Shown here in pieces: positions 15,561-22,526 of a DNA stretch of 38,451 nt. The stretch comes from Litorilinea aerophila (lineage in GTDB: Bacteria > Chloroflexota > Anaerolineae > Caldilineales > Caldilineaceae): positions 1-38,451 of the forward strand of contig CAMDQF010000019.1 of NCBI GenBank assembly GCA_945905745.1. Direction: 5' to 3'. Numbering within the stretch: the first letter of the stretch is position 1; each line of letters starts with the position of its first letter. A program made the position numbers and the translations under genes. The notes beneath the pieces were generated by a model. The model did no database searches, was not told the DNA's origin, and worked only from the letters and a program-made list of their open reading frames with translations.

Positions 15561-16332
15561 GCGGCCAGGGATAGTTACGTTGGTGGGGGGGCGGGAAAGG
15601 GTGGTGGCCCCCTGCCAGTAGCTGATCCAGCCGGTTAGATAGGGCCGTTCGCTCTGGGCGGCTGAGCAGTTCGGCCAGGGTGCAGTTGAGGCTGCTGGCC
15701 GGATCGTCCAGCGCAGCTTGCAAGCGGTCCAGATCAGCTACCAGATCGGAGGAGATAGGCTGGCTGCTGAACTCCCAGATGACTGTGCGCAGCTTGTACT
15801 CGCTGTGAAAACAGATGCCGTGATCGATTGCCCACATGCGCTGGTCTGCGCCAAAGAGACAATGGCCGCTCTTGCGGTCCGCATTGTTCACCAGACAATC
15901 AAGGAGCGAGAGTTGACGCAGGGCTGGGGTATAGCGGGCGTCTTCCTGCATGGAAAAATAGTGGATGTCTGGGTCACACTCGATGAAAAGCTGGACACTG
16001 CCGATGCCCCGGGTGCCGTCCCGTAGAACAGTCGGTGGGACCAGCCCCCAACCCAGCGCAGCGCTGATCTCGTAGGCAGCCGTCTCCCGCTGGCAGAGGG
16101 TCCCGGTAGGGAAGTCCCACAGGGGATTCTCGCCCCGACGGGGTTTGTAGACGCCGGGGAGTTCCATCTCAGCGTGGCGCAGGGTGACCAGAAAGCTGTA
16201 GTTGGAGCTATAGGGGAGCAATCCCCGCTCTTCCATCTGCCCCTCGCGCAAAAGTGTCAACAGGTCTTCTTCGGCCAACCTGTGCTCGCTCTGGGCTTTC
16301 GATTGGGTCTGCTTGCGGAGTCTCTTTGCCAT
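15493..16332 (-). CDS. SCO1664-family protein (phosphatidylinositol-kinase-like fold)
   Basis: About 279 residues from the ATG at 16332; an ATG at 16353 is an alternative and neither has a clear ribosome-binding site. It shows the SCO1664 family pattern: SNYSFLVTLRH, GVYKPRRGENPLWDFPTGTL with the presumed ATP-binding Lys, CQRETAAYEISAALGWGLVPPTVL, LLDCLVNNADRKSGHCL (the catalytic-loop-like NNADR), then WAIDHGICFH (the DxG-like metal motif). The fold is that of PI3/4-kinase-like phosphotransferases, but no substrate is known. It forms a trio with the DUF3090 and histidine-phosphatase genes upstream. The last 20 or so residues (ISGIGDWGLGTGNWG) are translated repeat DNA. Confidence 0.85.
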   Translation of the reverse strand: MAKRLRKQTQSKAQSEHRLAEEDLLTLLREGQMEERGLLPYSSNYSFLVTLRHAEMELPGVYKPRRGENPLWDFPTGTLCQRETAAYEISAALGWGLVPPTVLRDGTRGIGSVQLFIECDPDIHYFSMQEDARYTPALRQLSLLDCLVNNADRKSGHCLFGADQRMWAIDHGICFHSEYKLRTVIWEFSSQPISSDLVADLDRLQAALDDPASSLNCTLAELLSRPERTALSNRLDQLLAGGHHPFPPPHQRNYPWPPISGIGDWGLGTGNWGSGCPNP

Positions 16333-16384
16333 TGAATTCGGGTCAGTGTCCATGCCCTGGTGGGGCACAATCAGCAAAAAAGAT

Positions 16385-16465
16385 AGGACGCAGATGACGC
16401 TGAGACAACAGATTCGCCCGGAGCTTATCAGCGTCAATCATTCTCTTCAGCGTCATCTGCGTCCT
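16385..16465. repeat. 81-bp palindromic element, 19-base perfect arms
   Basis: AGGACGCAGATGACGCTGA (16385-16403) is the exact reverse complement of 16447-16465. It lies between the DUF3090 stop and the SCO1664 start within one operon and belongs to the 'ACGCAGAT/ATCAGCGT' family. A transcript could form a long hairpin that changes the ratio of the two products. Confidence 0.8.
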
Positions 16466-16474
16466 GTTCCGAGG

Positions 16475-17041
16475 CTAAAAAGCCAGGGGATAGGCATGGC
16501 CGTTTGTGCGGGGACAGAAATGGCCCGCGGCGTCGATGGGGCGGCCACACAACGGGCATTCCGGGCGGCCAGACTCCACCGATTTCAGCGCCCTTTCGCT
16601 CAAAGCTCGCATTTGAGTACGGGTGGCAAAGAAGCGGGCGCGGGGCAAATCCTCTTGCATGGCTACGTGACCCTCTTCCTCCTCTTCTTCTGTCGGCTCG
16701 GTTGGCAATCCCTGGGCCATCAATACCATCAGGTCCTGCCCTTCGTCGTAGCCCAAACCCAATTGACCCACCCGAAAAGCCGGAACGATGGGTTCCTCCA
16801 GCCGGGGAAGTTGCTTGGGCGATACGGCCGGGTCCAGGTCCGGGTGCTGCGACTCCAATTCATCCAGAAGTTGGAGAACAGACGCGGCCAACGCGGCCAC
16901 CTGCTGCTTTTCCACAATCAGGCTGGCCACTTGGCGGCCCTGGCGCGCCTGCAAGAAGAAGGTGCGCCGTCCCGGTTGCCCCACTGCATCGGCCACAATA
17001 TGGGTAACAGATTCAAAGTCGTACGTAAAGTGTTGATCCAT
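16475..17041 (-). CDS. DUF3090 family protein with C-terminal zinc ribbon
   Basis: 188 residues from the ATG at 17041 (MDQHFTYDFESVTHIV), 6 bases after GAGG. The DUF3090 landmarks are VGQPGRRTFFLQARQG, ASLIVEKQQVAALA, FRVGQLGLGYD and the end PECPLCGRPIDAAGHFCPRTNGH. That end has a CxxC...HxC...H arrangement, a likely zinc site. The function is unknown. In actinobacteria this family is regularly encoded next to the same phosphatase and SCO1664 families found here. A run of Glu (EEEEEE) marks an acidic linker before the zinc part. The products may form one complex. Confidence 0.88.
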   Translation of the reverse strand: MDQHFTYDFESVTHIVADAVGQPGRRTFFLQARQGRQVASLIVEKQQVAALAASVLQLLDELESQHPDLDPAVSPKQLPRLEEPIVPAFRVGQLGLGYDEGQDLMVLMAQGLPTEPTEEEEEEGHVAMQEDLPRARFFATRTQMRALSERALKSVESGRPECPLCGRPIDAAGHFCPRTNGHAYPLAF

Positions 17042-17104
17042 GCTTTGCCTCGATAGAACAATTACAGGCGGACGCAGATGGCGCTGCAAGCTAGATTATT
17101 GGAT

Positions 17105-17168
17105 ATTGGGTATCAGATATTTGGTGGTGGCGCGATGTCACTTCACTACCAAATATCTGATACCCAAT
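17105..17168. repeat. 64-bp palindromic element, 21-base perfect arms
   Basis: 17105-17125 is the exact reverse complement of 17148-17168 (core TATCAGATATTTGG), with a 22-base centre. It sits in the operon between the histidine-phosphatase stop (17174) and the DUF3090 start (17041). Confidence 0.85.
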
Positions 17169-17173
17169 ACCTA

Positions 17174-17920
17174 CTATCCGTTCACTTTGTCCGTGTCTGC
17201 TGGAGTCTCTTTCTCTTGATCCGATTTGTCAGCTTCCCAGCGTACCTGGGGAATCTCACCCGTCTCGTTCACCAGCAGAATTCGGGGCCCGAAGTGATGA
17301 AAGCCAAGTACACTGACTGAGGCCGTGCTAATGACAATGCGCTGGAAGAGGTCCAAAGGAGCACCCAGATACCAGGCCAGGGTGGTGCGCAGAACATCGC
17401 CGTGGGCAAAGAGCGCGATGGCTTCGCCCTCGTGTTCCTTGCGGAGACGTTCCAGTGTGTCCACCACCCGGTTCTGTACTTCGCGCAGAGTTTCGCCACC
17501 AGGAAAGCGGAATCCGCTGGGGTACATCTGCACCAACTGCCACTCTGATTTCTTGGACAGTTCCTTCAGCTCCCCACCCATCCATTCACCGTAGTCCACC
17601 TCCAGCAGGCCCGGTTCCTCGCGGATGGGCACGCCCAACCGTTCAGACAGGGGCTGGGCAGTCTCCATACAGCGTACCAGCGGGCTGGAATAGATGGCGG
17701 TGATCGGCTGATGAGCCAGACGCTCGGCCAGACCCGCCGATTGCTGGTAGCCCTTTTCGTTCAGGTGTACACCGGGTGTCCGCCCGGCCAATTTGCCCGT
17801 CTCCACCCATTCATTCTCGCCGTGACGGATCAAAAAGAGATAGGTCATGCGCGCTGGCTTGGATGGAGCCGCATCGCCTGCCGGGGGGGTGTCCACATTT
17901 TTTTCGCTGGATACGATCAA
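17174..17920 (-). CDS. Histidine phosphatase (phosphomutase-like, MSMEG_4193 type)
   Basis: A 2H/phosphoglycerate-mutase-fold protein: LFLIRHGENEW (catalytic His), LNEKGYQQSAGLAERL, YSSPLVRCMETAQPL, LLEVDYGEW (Glu of the proton donor) and ALFAHGDVLRTTL (second His). The TTG at 17920 has GGAAGG 10 bases before and gives 248 residues. The ATG at 17848 (MTYLFLIRHG) is an alternative with no ribosome-binding site and would drop a Pro/Ala tail. It is first in a three-gene operon with DUF3090 and SCO1664 proteins, an order conserved with actinobacteria. Substrate unknown. Confidence 0.85.
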   Translation of the reverse strand: MIVSSEKNVDTPPAGDAAPSKPARMTYLFLIRHGENEWVETGKLAGRTPGVHLNEKGYQQSAGLAERLAHQPITAIYSSPLVRCMETAQPLSERLGVPIREEPGLLEVDYGEWMGGELKELSKKSEWQLVQMYPSGFRFPGGETLREVQNRVVDTLERLRKEHEGEAIALFAHGDVLRTTLAWYLGAPLDLFQRIVISTASVSVLGFHHFGPRILLVNETGEIPQVRWEADKSDQEKETPADTDKVNG

Positions 17921-18095
17921 GACAAAAGCCTTCCAAAAGAGTTGAACAACTACCGTTTCTATATTCTACCACAGGGAGCGGCAGATAATTGCTAGATGGA
18001 TTACCCTTTGTCCACTCTATCACAGAAGCTGACAAAGCGATAGGAGAAGGGCAGACGAGGAGAAGCTGCCTGCTGCTGTACAGGCGGGGATTGGG

Positions 18096-18695
18096 GACAG
18101 TATCAAACTTTACACGGAAAAACCGCCGAAGGGGGCGCGCCACAATTTTGGGCTGGCCGCCTACCGCAATTGGGCCGAGATGCTCACCAACCCGAAGCAG
18201 AAGGGCAGTTGGGCCAAAGAGTTCCCGGCTGGCCCAAAGCTCTACGCTGGGCTGACCTGCGCGTTCTGGGATATCAACATTTTTGGGAAAGATGGCAGGA
18301 CCGAGCGGGATGTCTGCGCTGATTTTCTGGACGAAGCCAGCCTGATTCTGGGCAAACCCGACCTGCGCAATGTGGCCCAGCAGTTCCGGGCCAGCGCCGT
18401 CGCCTGGGACGATCTGAGCGTCGCACTCCTGCCAGACTGGTCGCTGCCCCTGGCCGAAACCCGGCAACTGAAGCTGCGCCAGCACAGGCTCTTTCTGGAC
18501 GAAGGCGTGGCCTCGTTGGCAGAACGGCAGGCCATCAGCCAACGGCTGAAAGACATCCGCGGCCAGGTTGAGGATGATTTCCCCCTGACCGAAGCCGAAG
18601 TGGTGCGCTTGCAGGAAGACATCGCAGCGGAGGTGCTACGTATTCACCCGATCGAAGCAGCGGCCGTGGCGGAACTGCGGGGGGCCATGGGGTAA
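18096..18695 (+). pseudogene. C-terminal fragment of a BtrH/DUF4872-type protein
   Basis: From about 18096 the frame reads SIKLYTEKPPKGARHNFGLA, then YRNWAEML, GSWAKEFPAGPKLYAGL, DVCADFLDEASLIL, and ends at 18695. This resembles the C-terminal DUF4872 half of butirosin-biosynthesis-H-like proteins, as I remember that family. The N-terminal cysteine-peptidase-like half is missing: upstream the frame has no start codon and meets a TGA at 18030-18032. The break coincides with a GGGGATTGGGGAC repeat word at about 18088-18100. An ATG at 18180 could still give a 171-residue protein. I judge it a 5'-truncated remnant. Confidence 0.55.
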
Positions 18696-18699
18696 CTGT

Positions 18700-19614
18700 C
18701 TACGCTCTGCTGCTCAAAAAAGCCGCCACCTCTGCGCCTGTGGGTATCCCGATGCGCGCGCCATATTTTGTGCAGCAGAGCGCACCCACCGCGCTGGCAT
18801 AACGCAGAAGTTCCGTCCAGCCCATCCCCGCGGAGAGACCCGCGGTCATCGCTCCGTGAAAGGCATCCCCTGCACCGGTCGTGTCCACGGCTTGCACCGC
18901 AAAGGTCGGAAACCAGCCCTGTCCAGCCCCGAAGCGACTATCGGCCCGGGCGTGCCAGGCCAGCCCCCGCTCCCCGGCAGTGACGATGACTGTGGGGGCG
19001 TAGCTGCCCAGGGCGATGGCCGCGTCCAGCGAACCCTCGCAGCCGGTGAACTGTCGGCCAAAACGTTCGGAAGTGACCAAAAACTCCACCAGCCCCATCA
19101 GCGCGGTCGTGCCTTCGTTGACCGAATCCGCGTCCAGCACAGTGGGGATTCCCATCTGTCGGGCTTGGGCGAGCAACGGGATCGCCAGTTCCCGCTGGTG
19201 GCCGTCGAAGAGCAGCGCGCCCACCCGGGTCGTTGCCAGATCGACTGCGTTGGCTGCCAGATGGGGCAACGCTTGCTGGTAATTGACCAGTGTGCGCGCA
19301 CCGTCGGGTTTGACGAGAATGGCCGAAAGGGAGGTGGGCGGGTCGCCGCGCAGGACGAGAGAGGTGTCCACGCCGGATTCGTGGAATTCAGCCACGTGTG
19401 CGTCGCCGTAGAGATCGCTGCCCAGATAGCCTGCAAAACTCGTGCGATAGCCGAGCCGGGCCGCGGTGACGGCTGCGTTGGCGGCCAGCCCGCCCCCACA
19501 GCCGATCAACCCGGTGGCCCGTGTCTTTTCGTCCGGCCCCAGGTGGTGGTCAACAGAAAAGGTGAGATCGTAACAGGCAAAGCCCACGCAGAGAACGTCG
19601 AAGGTAGATGTCAT
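18700..19614 (-). CDS. PfkB-family carbohydrate kinase
   Basis: 304 residues of the ribokinase/PfkB fold. The N-terminal CVGFACYDLTFSVD is followed by the substrate-binding GCGGGLAANAAVTAARLG, the NAD-like strand VIVTAGERGLAWH, and the anion-hole/catalytic DTTGAGDAFHGAMTAGL near 253, with the catalytic Asp present. These enzymes phosphorylate sugars, sugar acids or nucleosides with ATP in the cytoplasm. The substrate cannot be assigned; neighbours (PHP hydrolase, UroD/MtaA-like, Gfo/Idh and ABC importer further on) suggest a sugar or polyol route. It starts just beyond a 27-bp hairpin at 19633-19659. Confidence 0.9.
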   Translation of the reverse strand: MTSTFDVLCVGFACYDLTFSVDHHLGPDEKTRATGLIGCGGGLAANAAVTAARLGYRTSFAGYLGSDLYGDAHVAEFHESGVDTSLVLRGDPPTSLSAILVKPDGARTLVNYQQALPHLAANAVDLATTRVGALLFDGHQRELAIPLLAQARQMGIPTVLDADSVNEGTTALMGLVEFLVTSERFGRQFTGCEGSLDAAIALGSYAPTVIVTAGERGLAWHARADSRFGAGQGWFPTFAVQAVDTTGAGDAFHGAMTAGLSAGMGWTELLRYASAVGALCCTKYGARIGIPTGAEVAAFLSSRA

Positions 19615-19632
19615 TCAGAAGCCTTTGACACT

Positions 19633-19659
19633 GTAGGTCGGACTGGCAGTCCGACCTAC
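19633..19659. terminator. 27-bp hairpin between PHP and PfkB genes
   Basis: GTAGGTCGGACT-GGC-AGTCCGACCTAC: 12-bp perfect stem with a 3-base loop, overlapping the last codons of the PHP gene. No U-tract. It may act as an attenuator or a messenger-stability element, or be another copy of a mobile palindrome. Confidence 0.55.
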
Positions 19660-20561
19660 GCAAACCAGATGGGATTAGTCCAGGCCCGCTTGCCCTGGGC
19701 ATCGCGTACAGTGACGCGCAGGTAAGGGCTGTCCAGATCGGAGATGTCGAGTTCGGCTGAGGTCAGCCCATGCCCAAAGGCGTGGCGGCCCTGGCGGTGG
19801 CTGCCCGTGACGAAGATGCGGGCCGCGGGCGAACAGCGCACTGTGACGCTTTGGCCCGGCGTCACCTGTACATCGTGGATGGCTGGCCCGGTGCTGGAAT
19901 AGAAATGGCCCGCTTTCAGCGCGGCCAGCAGTGCGTCGGGCGCATTCTCCGCGGCTTTCACCTGCACCCAACCTTCGCAGAAGTCGGTGTAGCCCGGCTT
20001 GCGGTGGGCGTCGTCGGCGGCGATGGCAAAATAGCGGTAGCCCCGGTCCAGCAGCACATTGAGCAGAGGCCAGCTATCGGACCGGTCGTTGTCACCGCCC
20101 GCAATACCGTTGAAGATTTCCACCGCATGGACCGGGCCGAGGGAGAGTAGATCCGCTTCGCTCAGGGCGTACCAACTGGGGTGGGCCGCAGCCACGAACG
20201 CACCGGCAGCCATCGCCCGCTGGGCAAGCTGGGGGCCACTTTCCCCGGCGACAGGGATAGCAAAATATGGGGGCAGACCCACAGCCAGAATGTGCCAGAT
20301 CGTACCGTTGCCGATCTGCCCGGCGTGGAGTTCCGCGCCCAGAATCGTTGCGAAACTTTGCGTGCGGAAAGGCAGAGTGTCCGCAATCGGGAAGTTGTAC
20401 TTCTCCATAAAATGATCGGTAAGGGAGATGAAATCGTAGCCCGCCTCCCGGTAGTCCCGGCAGATGGCTTCGGGTGTCTGCGCACCGTCGGATAGAGTGG
20501 AGTGGGTGTGCAGATTGCCCCGCCAGAAACGGCCAGGCTCGTCGAAGGGGAGATTGTGCAT
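19656..20561 (-). CDS. CehA/McbA-type PHP-domain metallohydrolase
   Basis: About 301 residues from the ATG at 20561, 9 bases after AGAGGA (a TTG one codon upstream is an alternative). The PHP metal-binding motifs are visible: NLHTHSTLSDG near 17 (HxH), ISLTDHF near 46, AAHPSWYAL (His) and the C-terminal AIAADDAH (Asp-Asp-His). PHP proteins are phosphoesterases or hydrolases using two or three metal ions. The C-terminal part (ARIFVTGSHRQGRH) forms an extra beta-rich domain seen in this subgroup. It probably works with the adjacent kinase and UroD-like enzyme; the substrate is unknown. Confidence 0.87.
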   Translation of the reverse strand: MHNLPFDEPGRFWRGNLHTHSTLSDGAQTPEAICRDYREAGYDFISLTDHFMEKYNFPIADTLPFRTQSFATILGAELHAGQIGNGTIWHILAVGLPPYFAIPVAGESGPQLAQRAMAAGAFVAAAHPSWYALSEADLLSLGPVHAVEIFNGIAGGDNDRSDSWPLLNVLLDRGYRYFAIAADDAHRKPGYTDFCEGWVQVKAAENAPDALLAALKAGHFYSSTGPAIHDVQVTPGQSVTVRCSPAARIFVTGSHRQGRHAFGHGLTSAELDISDLDSPYLRVTVRDAQGKRAWTNPIWFA

Positions 20562-20590
20562 CAAGAATGATCCTCTGGGTTGGTTGGGCC

Positions 20591-20634
20591 GATAGTGCGT
20601 GCTACGTCACTCAGTATACGCACCACGCACTATC
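20591..20634. repeat. 44-bp palindromic element, 11-base arms
   Basis: GATAGTGCGTG (20591-20601) pairs exactly with 20624-20634. It lies between the UroD/MtaA-like and PHP genes. Confidence 0.7.
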
Positions 20635-20667
20635 AGTCAACCCGGCAGGATCGGCGGGCGAATGTCT

Positions 20668-21732
20668 CTATGCCAGTGGATAAGGCTGGCTGTGGGCTGT
20701 CTCCACCATTGCTCGCAGATTTTCTACAGGTGTATAACGGGGCACAATGCAGCCGGAGCCGAGTAGGAAGCCGCCGCCCGCTCCAGCCTGGTCGATGCAG
20801 CGCTGGGCAGAGGCTGCCACGCTTTCTGGCGTGCCCTGCAATAGTTCGGTGACAGTATTGACATTGCCCACAAGCGCGGTGCGCTTGCCGATGCGTTCTT
20901 TGGCCGTCGCCATCGAAACTGCATTGTCGATCTCCACCAAATCCGCGCCCGTATCCGCATAACGGGTGAGGACCGGCGTGCTGTTGCCGCAGATGTGGAG
21001 CAGGCAGGCCTTTGCGCCGTGGGCGTGCCAGGCGTCGAAGACCCGTTTGGAATAGGGGAAGGAGAAGCGGTCGTAGGTGCGGGGCGAGATAACATTGCAC
21101 GAGGCCAGAGAATCCCCGCAGTGCAGAATGTCGGCCCCCGCGTCGTGGCAGGCTTTGCCAAAGCGGATCAGCGCCTCGGTGGTGAGTTCCAGCGCGTGCA
21201 ATACGGCTGCTTCCTTGGCCTCTTCCAAGCCGGCCTCAATCATTGCGATCTCCAACAGCCAGTTTTGCGAGCCGATGAAATAGGAGGCCAGGGCAAAGGG
21301 GCCTGTGCCGGGGGAGCGCAGGGCCACCTCATCACCCACAGCCTTGCGGGCCAGTTTCAGCGCTTCGATCATCACTGGCATCCGCCCGTCCGTGGCCGGA
21401 TCCGGCACTTTCATGTCGAAAATGTCGTTGATGTCCGTGAGCGGCGGGTTGACGATCGAAGGCATTTCGTCGTTGGAGCGGGTGGTCTGGCAGCCGAAGC
21501 CCTCAGCGATGTAGTAGTTGTCCGACCCGATGGCGATGACGTCGTGGCCGACCTGCTCGTGCAGCGTGAGCTGGGCCTTTACCATTGCTTCCGGTTTGGT
21601 GTAGAAATCCAACAACGACACACCAGAAACTGCGGCAGCCATATCGTAGATGTAAGGCATGGCCGCCACAGCGTCTGTGGGCTGTCGCTGAATCGCATTC
21701 AACACCCGTTGACGGGAGGAGAGAGTGTTCAT
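20668..21732 (-). CDS. Uroporphyrinogen-decarboxylase family protein (MtaA/CmuA-like)
   Basis: 354 residues of the UroD/MtaA barrel. The zinc-binding pair typical of the methyltransferase branch is present: HICGNSTPVL near 235 (HxC) and a distant Cys in GSGCIVPRYTPVENL near 316. Heme-pathway UroD lacks this. MtaA-like members transfer methyl groups from corrinoid proteins; bacterial members often act in degradation of methylated compounds. No corrinoid-binding protein is in the window, so the methyl donor is unknown. The start has AGGAG 6 bases before. It probably shares an operon with the PHP and PfkB genes. Confidence 0.85.
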   Translation of the reverse strand: MNTLSSRQRVLNAIQRQPTDAVAAMPYIYDMAAAVSGVSLLDFYTKPEAMVKAQLTLHEQVGHDVIAIGSDNYYIAEGFGCQTTRSNDEMPSIVNPPLTDINDIFDMKVPDPATDGRMPVMIEALKLARKAVGDEVALRSPGTGPFALASYFIGSQNWLLEIAMIEAGLEEAKEAAVLHALELTTEALIRFGKACHDAGADILHCGDSLASCNVISPRTYDRFSFPYSKRVFDAWHAHGAKACLLHICGNSTPVLTRYADTGADLVEIDNAVSMATAKERIGKRTALVGNVNTVTELLQGTPESVAASAQRCIDQAGAGGGFLLGSGCIVPRYTPVENLRAMVETAHSQPYPLA

Positions 21733-21832
21733 CAGAATCTCCTATTGGCTATATCGCGACTGTAAAGTGGTTTGGGATATCTTTGACAGTGAACGATCCT
21801 CCATCGCTGATGACAGGGGGCGCGCTGATCTG

Positions 21833-22189
21833 TCAGTCAACTTCGTTCGGCTCCAGGAGCAGCGAAACACCATCCAGGATCTGCCGCACCCGCTTGGGAG
21901 AAAGCGCGCCTATTATCTCCACCAGATCTGCCTTGTCTACAGAGAATAGCTGGGACACATTTACCACACTTTGCTTAGGCAAATTGGCTTCACCCTTTTC
22001 CAGCAGGATATTACCGGGGGCTTGGGCGCGCCGTAGATTGGATGTCAATGCACAGACGACAACTGTATTGATCCGGCTGTGGTTGTAGAGATTGTTCTGG
22101 ATGACAACGTGGGGATGACGGTAGCCTGGCTCTGATCCTGACGGATCGCCCAAGTCGACCCAATAAACCTCTCCCTGGTTGATCACCAT
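21833..22189 (-). CDS. MazF/PemK-family toxin of TA pair 2
   Basis: 118 residues: INQGEVYWVDLGDPSGSEPG at the N-terminus, YRHPHVVIQNNLYNHSRINT, the VVVCALTSNLRRA strand, GNILLEKGEANLPKQSVVN and LVEIIGALSPKRVRQIL. This is the classic MazF endoribonuclease layout, with full length and no lesion visible. The start ATG overlaps the antitoxin stop by 7 bases, so expression is coupled. It is predicted to cleave mRNA when the antitoxin is lost. Confidence 0.92.
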   Translation of the reverse strand: MVINQGEVYWVDLGDPSGSEPGYRHPHVVIQNNLYNHSRINTVVVCALTSNLRRAQAPGNILLEKGEANLPKQSVVNVSQLFSVDKADLVEIIGALSPKRVRQILDGVSLLLEPNEVD

Positions 22190-22437
22190 TCCCCCTCCAC
22201 CATTCGCCGGTGTTGTTGACGCAGTTGGCGGCGCAGGTTTTCTTCGCTTGGCTCTGGCAGGTCTGCGTACGCGTGATTGATTGCTTTCAGCAAACGCTGA
22301 TTCTGGCGGCGCTGCATGAAATCTTCCATTGCCAGTACGAACAGGCGACTGCGGGATATTTCCATTTCCTGGGCCAGAGAGTCCACCTGCTCAAAGAGAG
22401 ACTGTTGTATTGAGATGGCTGTTTTGACATTGGACAT
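22183..22437 (-). CDS. Ribbon-helix-helix antitoxin of TA pair 2 (MazE-like)
   Basis: 84 residues. The N-terminal KTAISIQQSLFEQVDSLAQE and MEISRSRLFVLAMEDFMQRR form a ribbon-helix-helix DNA-binding domain. The acidic/Gln-Arg-rich C-terminal tail would wrap the toxin. It precedes the MazF gene and overlaps it. A promoter with two copies of a GGGTATAACCC-type palindrome lies just upstream (22463-22520), fitting autorepression. Ribosome-binding site AAAGGA is about 11 bases from the ATG. Confidence 0.9.
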   Translation of the reverse strand: MSNVKTAISIQQSLFEQVDSLAQEMEISRSRLFVLAMEDFMQRRQNQRLLKAINHAYADLPEPSEENLRRQLRQQHRRMVEGEW

Positions 22438-22462
22438 AGACAGATGTTTCCTTTCTGCTTGT

Positions 22463-22520
22463 GGTATAACCCAACTGTCGCCCCTTTGTCAATACCCACA
22501 GCGGCAAGCGGGTTATACCC
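22463..22520 (-). promoter_or_regulatory. Promoter and twin operators of TA pair 2
   Basis: On the minus strand, TTGACA (22492-22487) and TATACC (22468-22463) are 18 bases apart; a transcript would start near 22456, 19 bases before the antitoxin ATG. The palindrome GGGTTATACCC lies at 22510-22520 and its near-copy GGTATAACCC (22463-22472) overlaps the -10 box. Two spaced palindromes are what a dimeric ribbon-helix-helix antitoxin would need for cooperative autorepression. Confidence 0.65.
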
Positions 22521-22526
22521 ATCGTC

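Noticed and set aside
17989-18095. Small gene MLDGLPFVHSITEADKAIGEGQ ahead of the DUF4872-like fragment
   Set aside because: No ribosome-binding site and no recognised family; it is in a different frame from the fragment and probably by chance.
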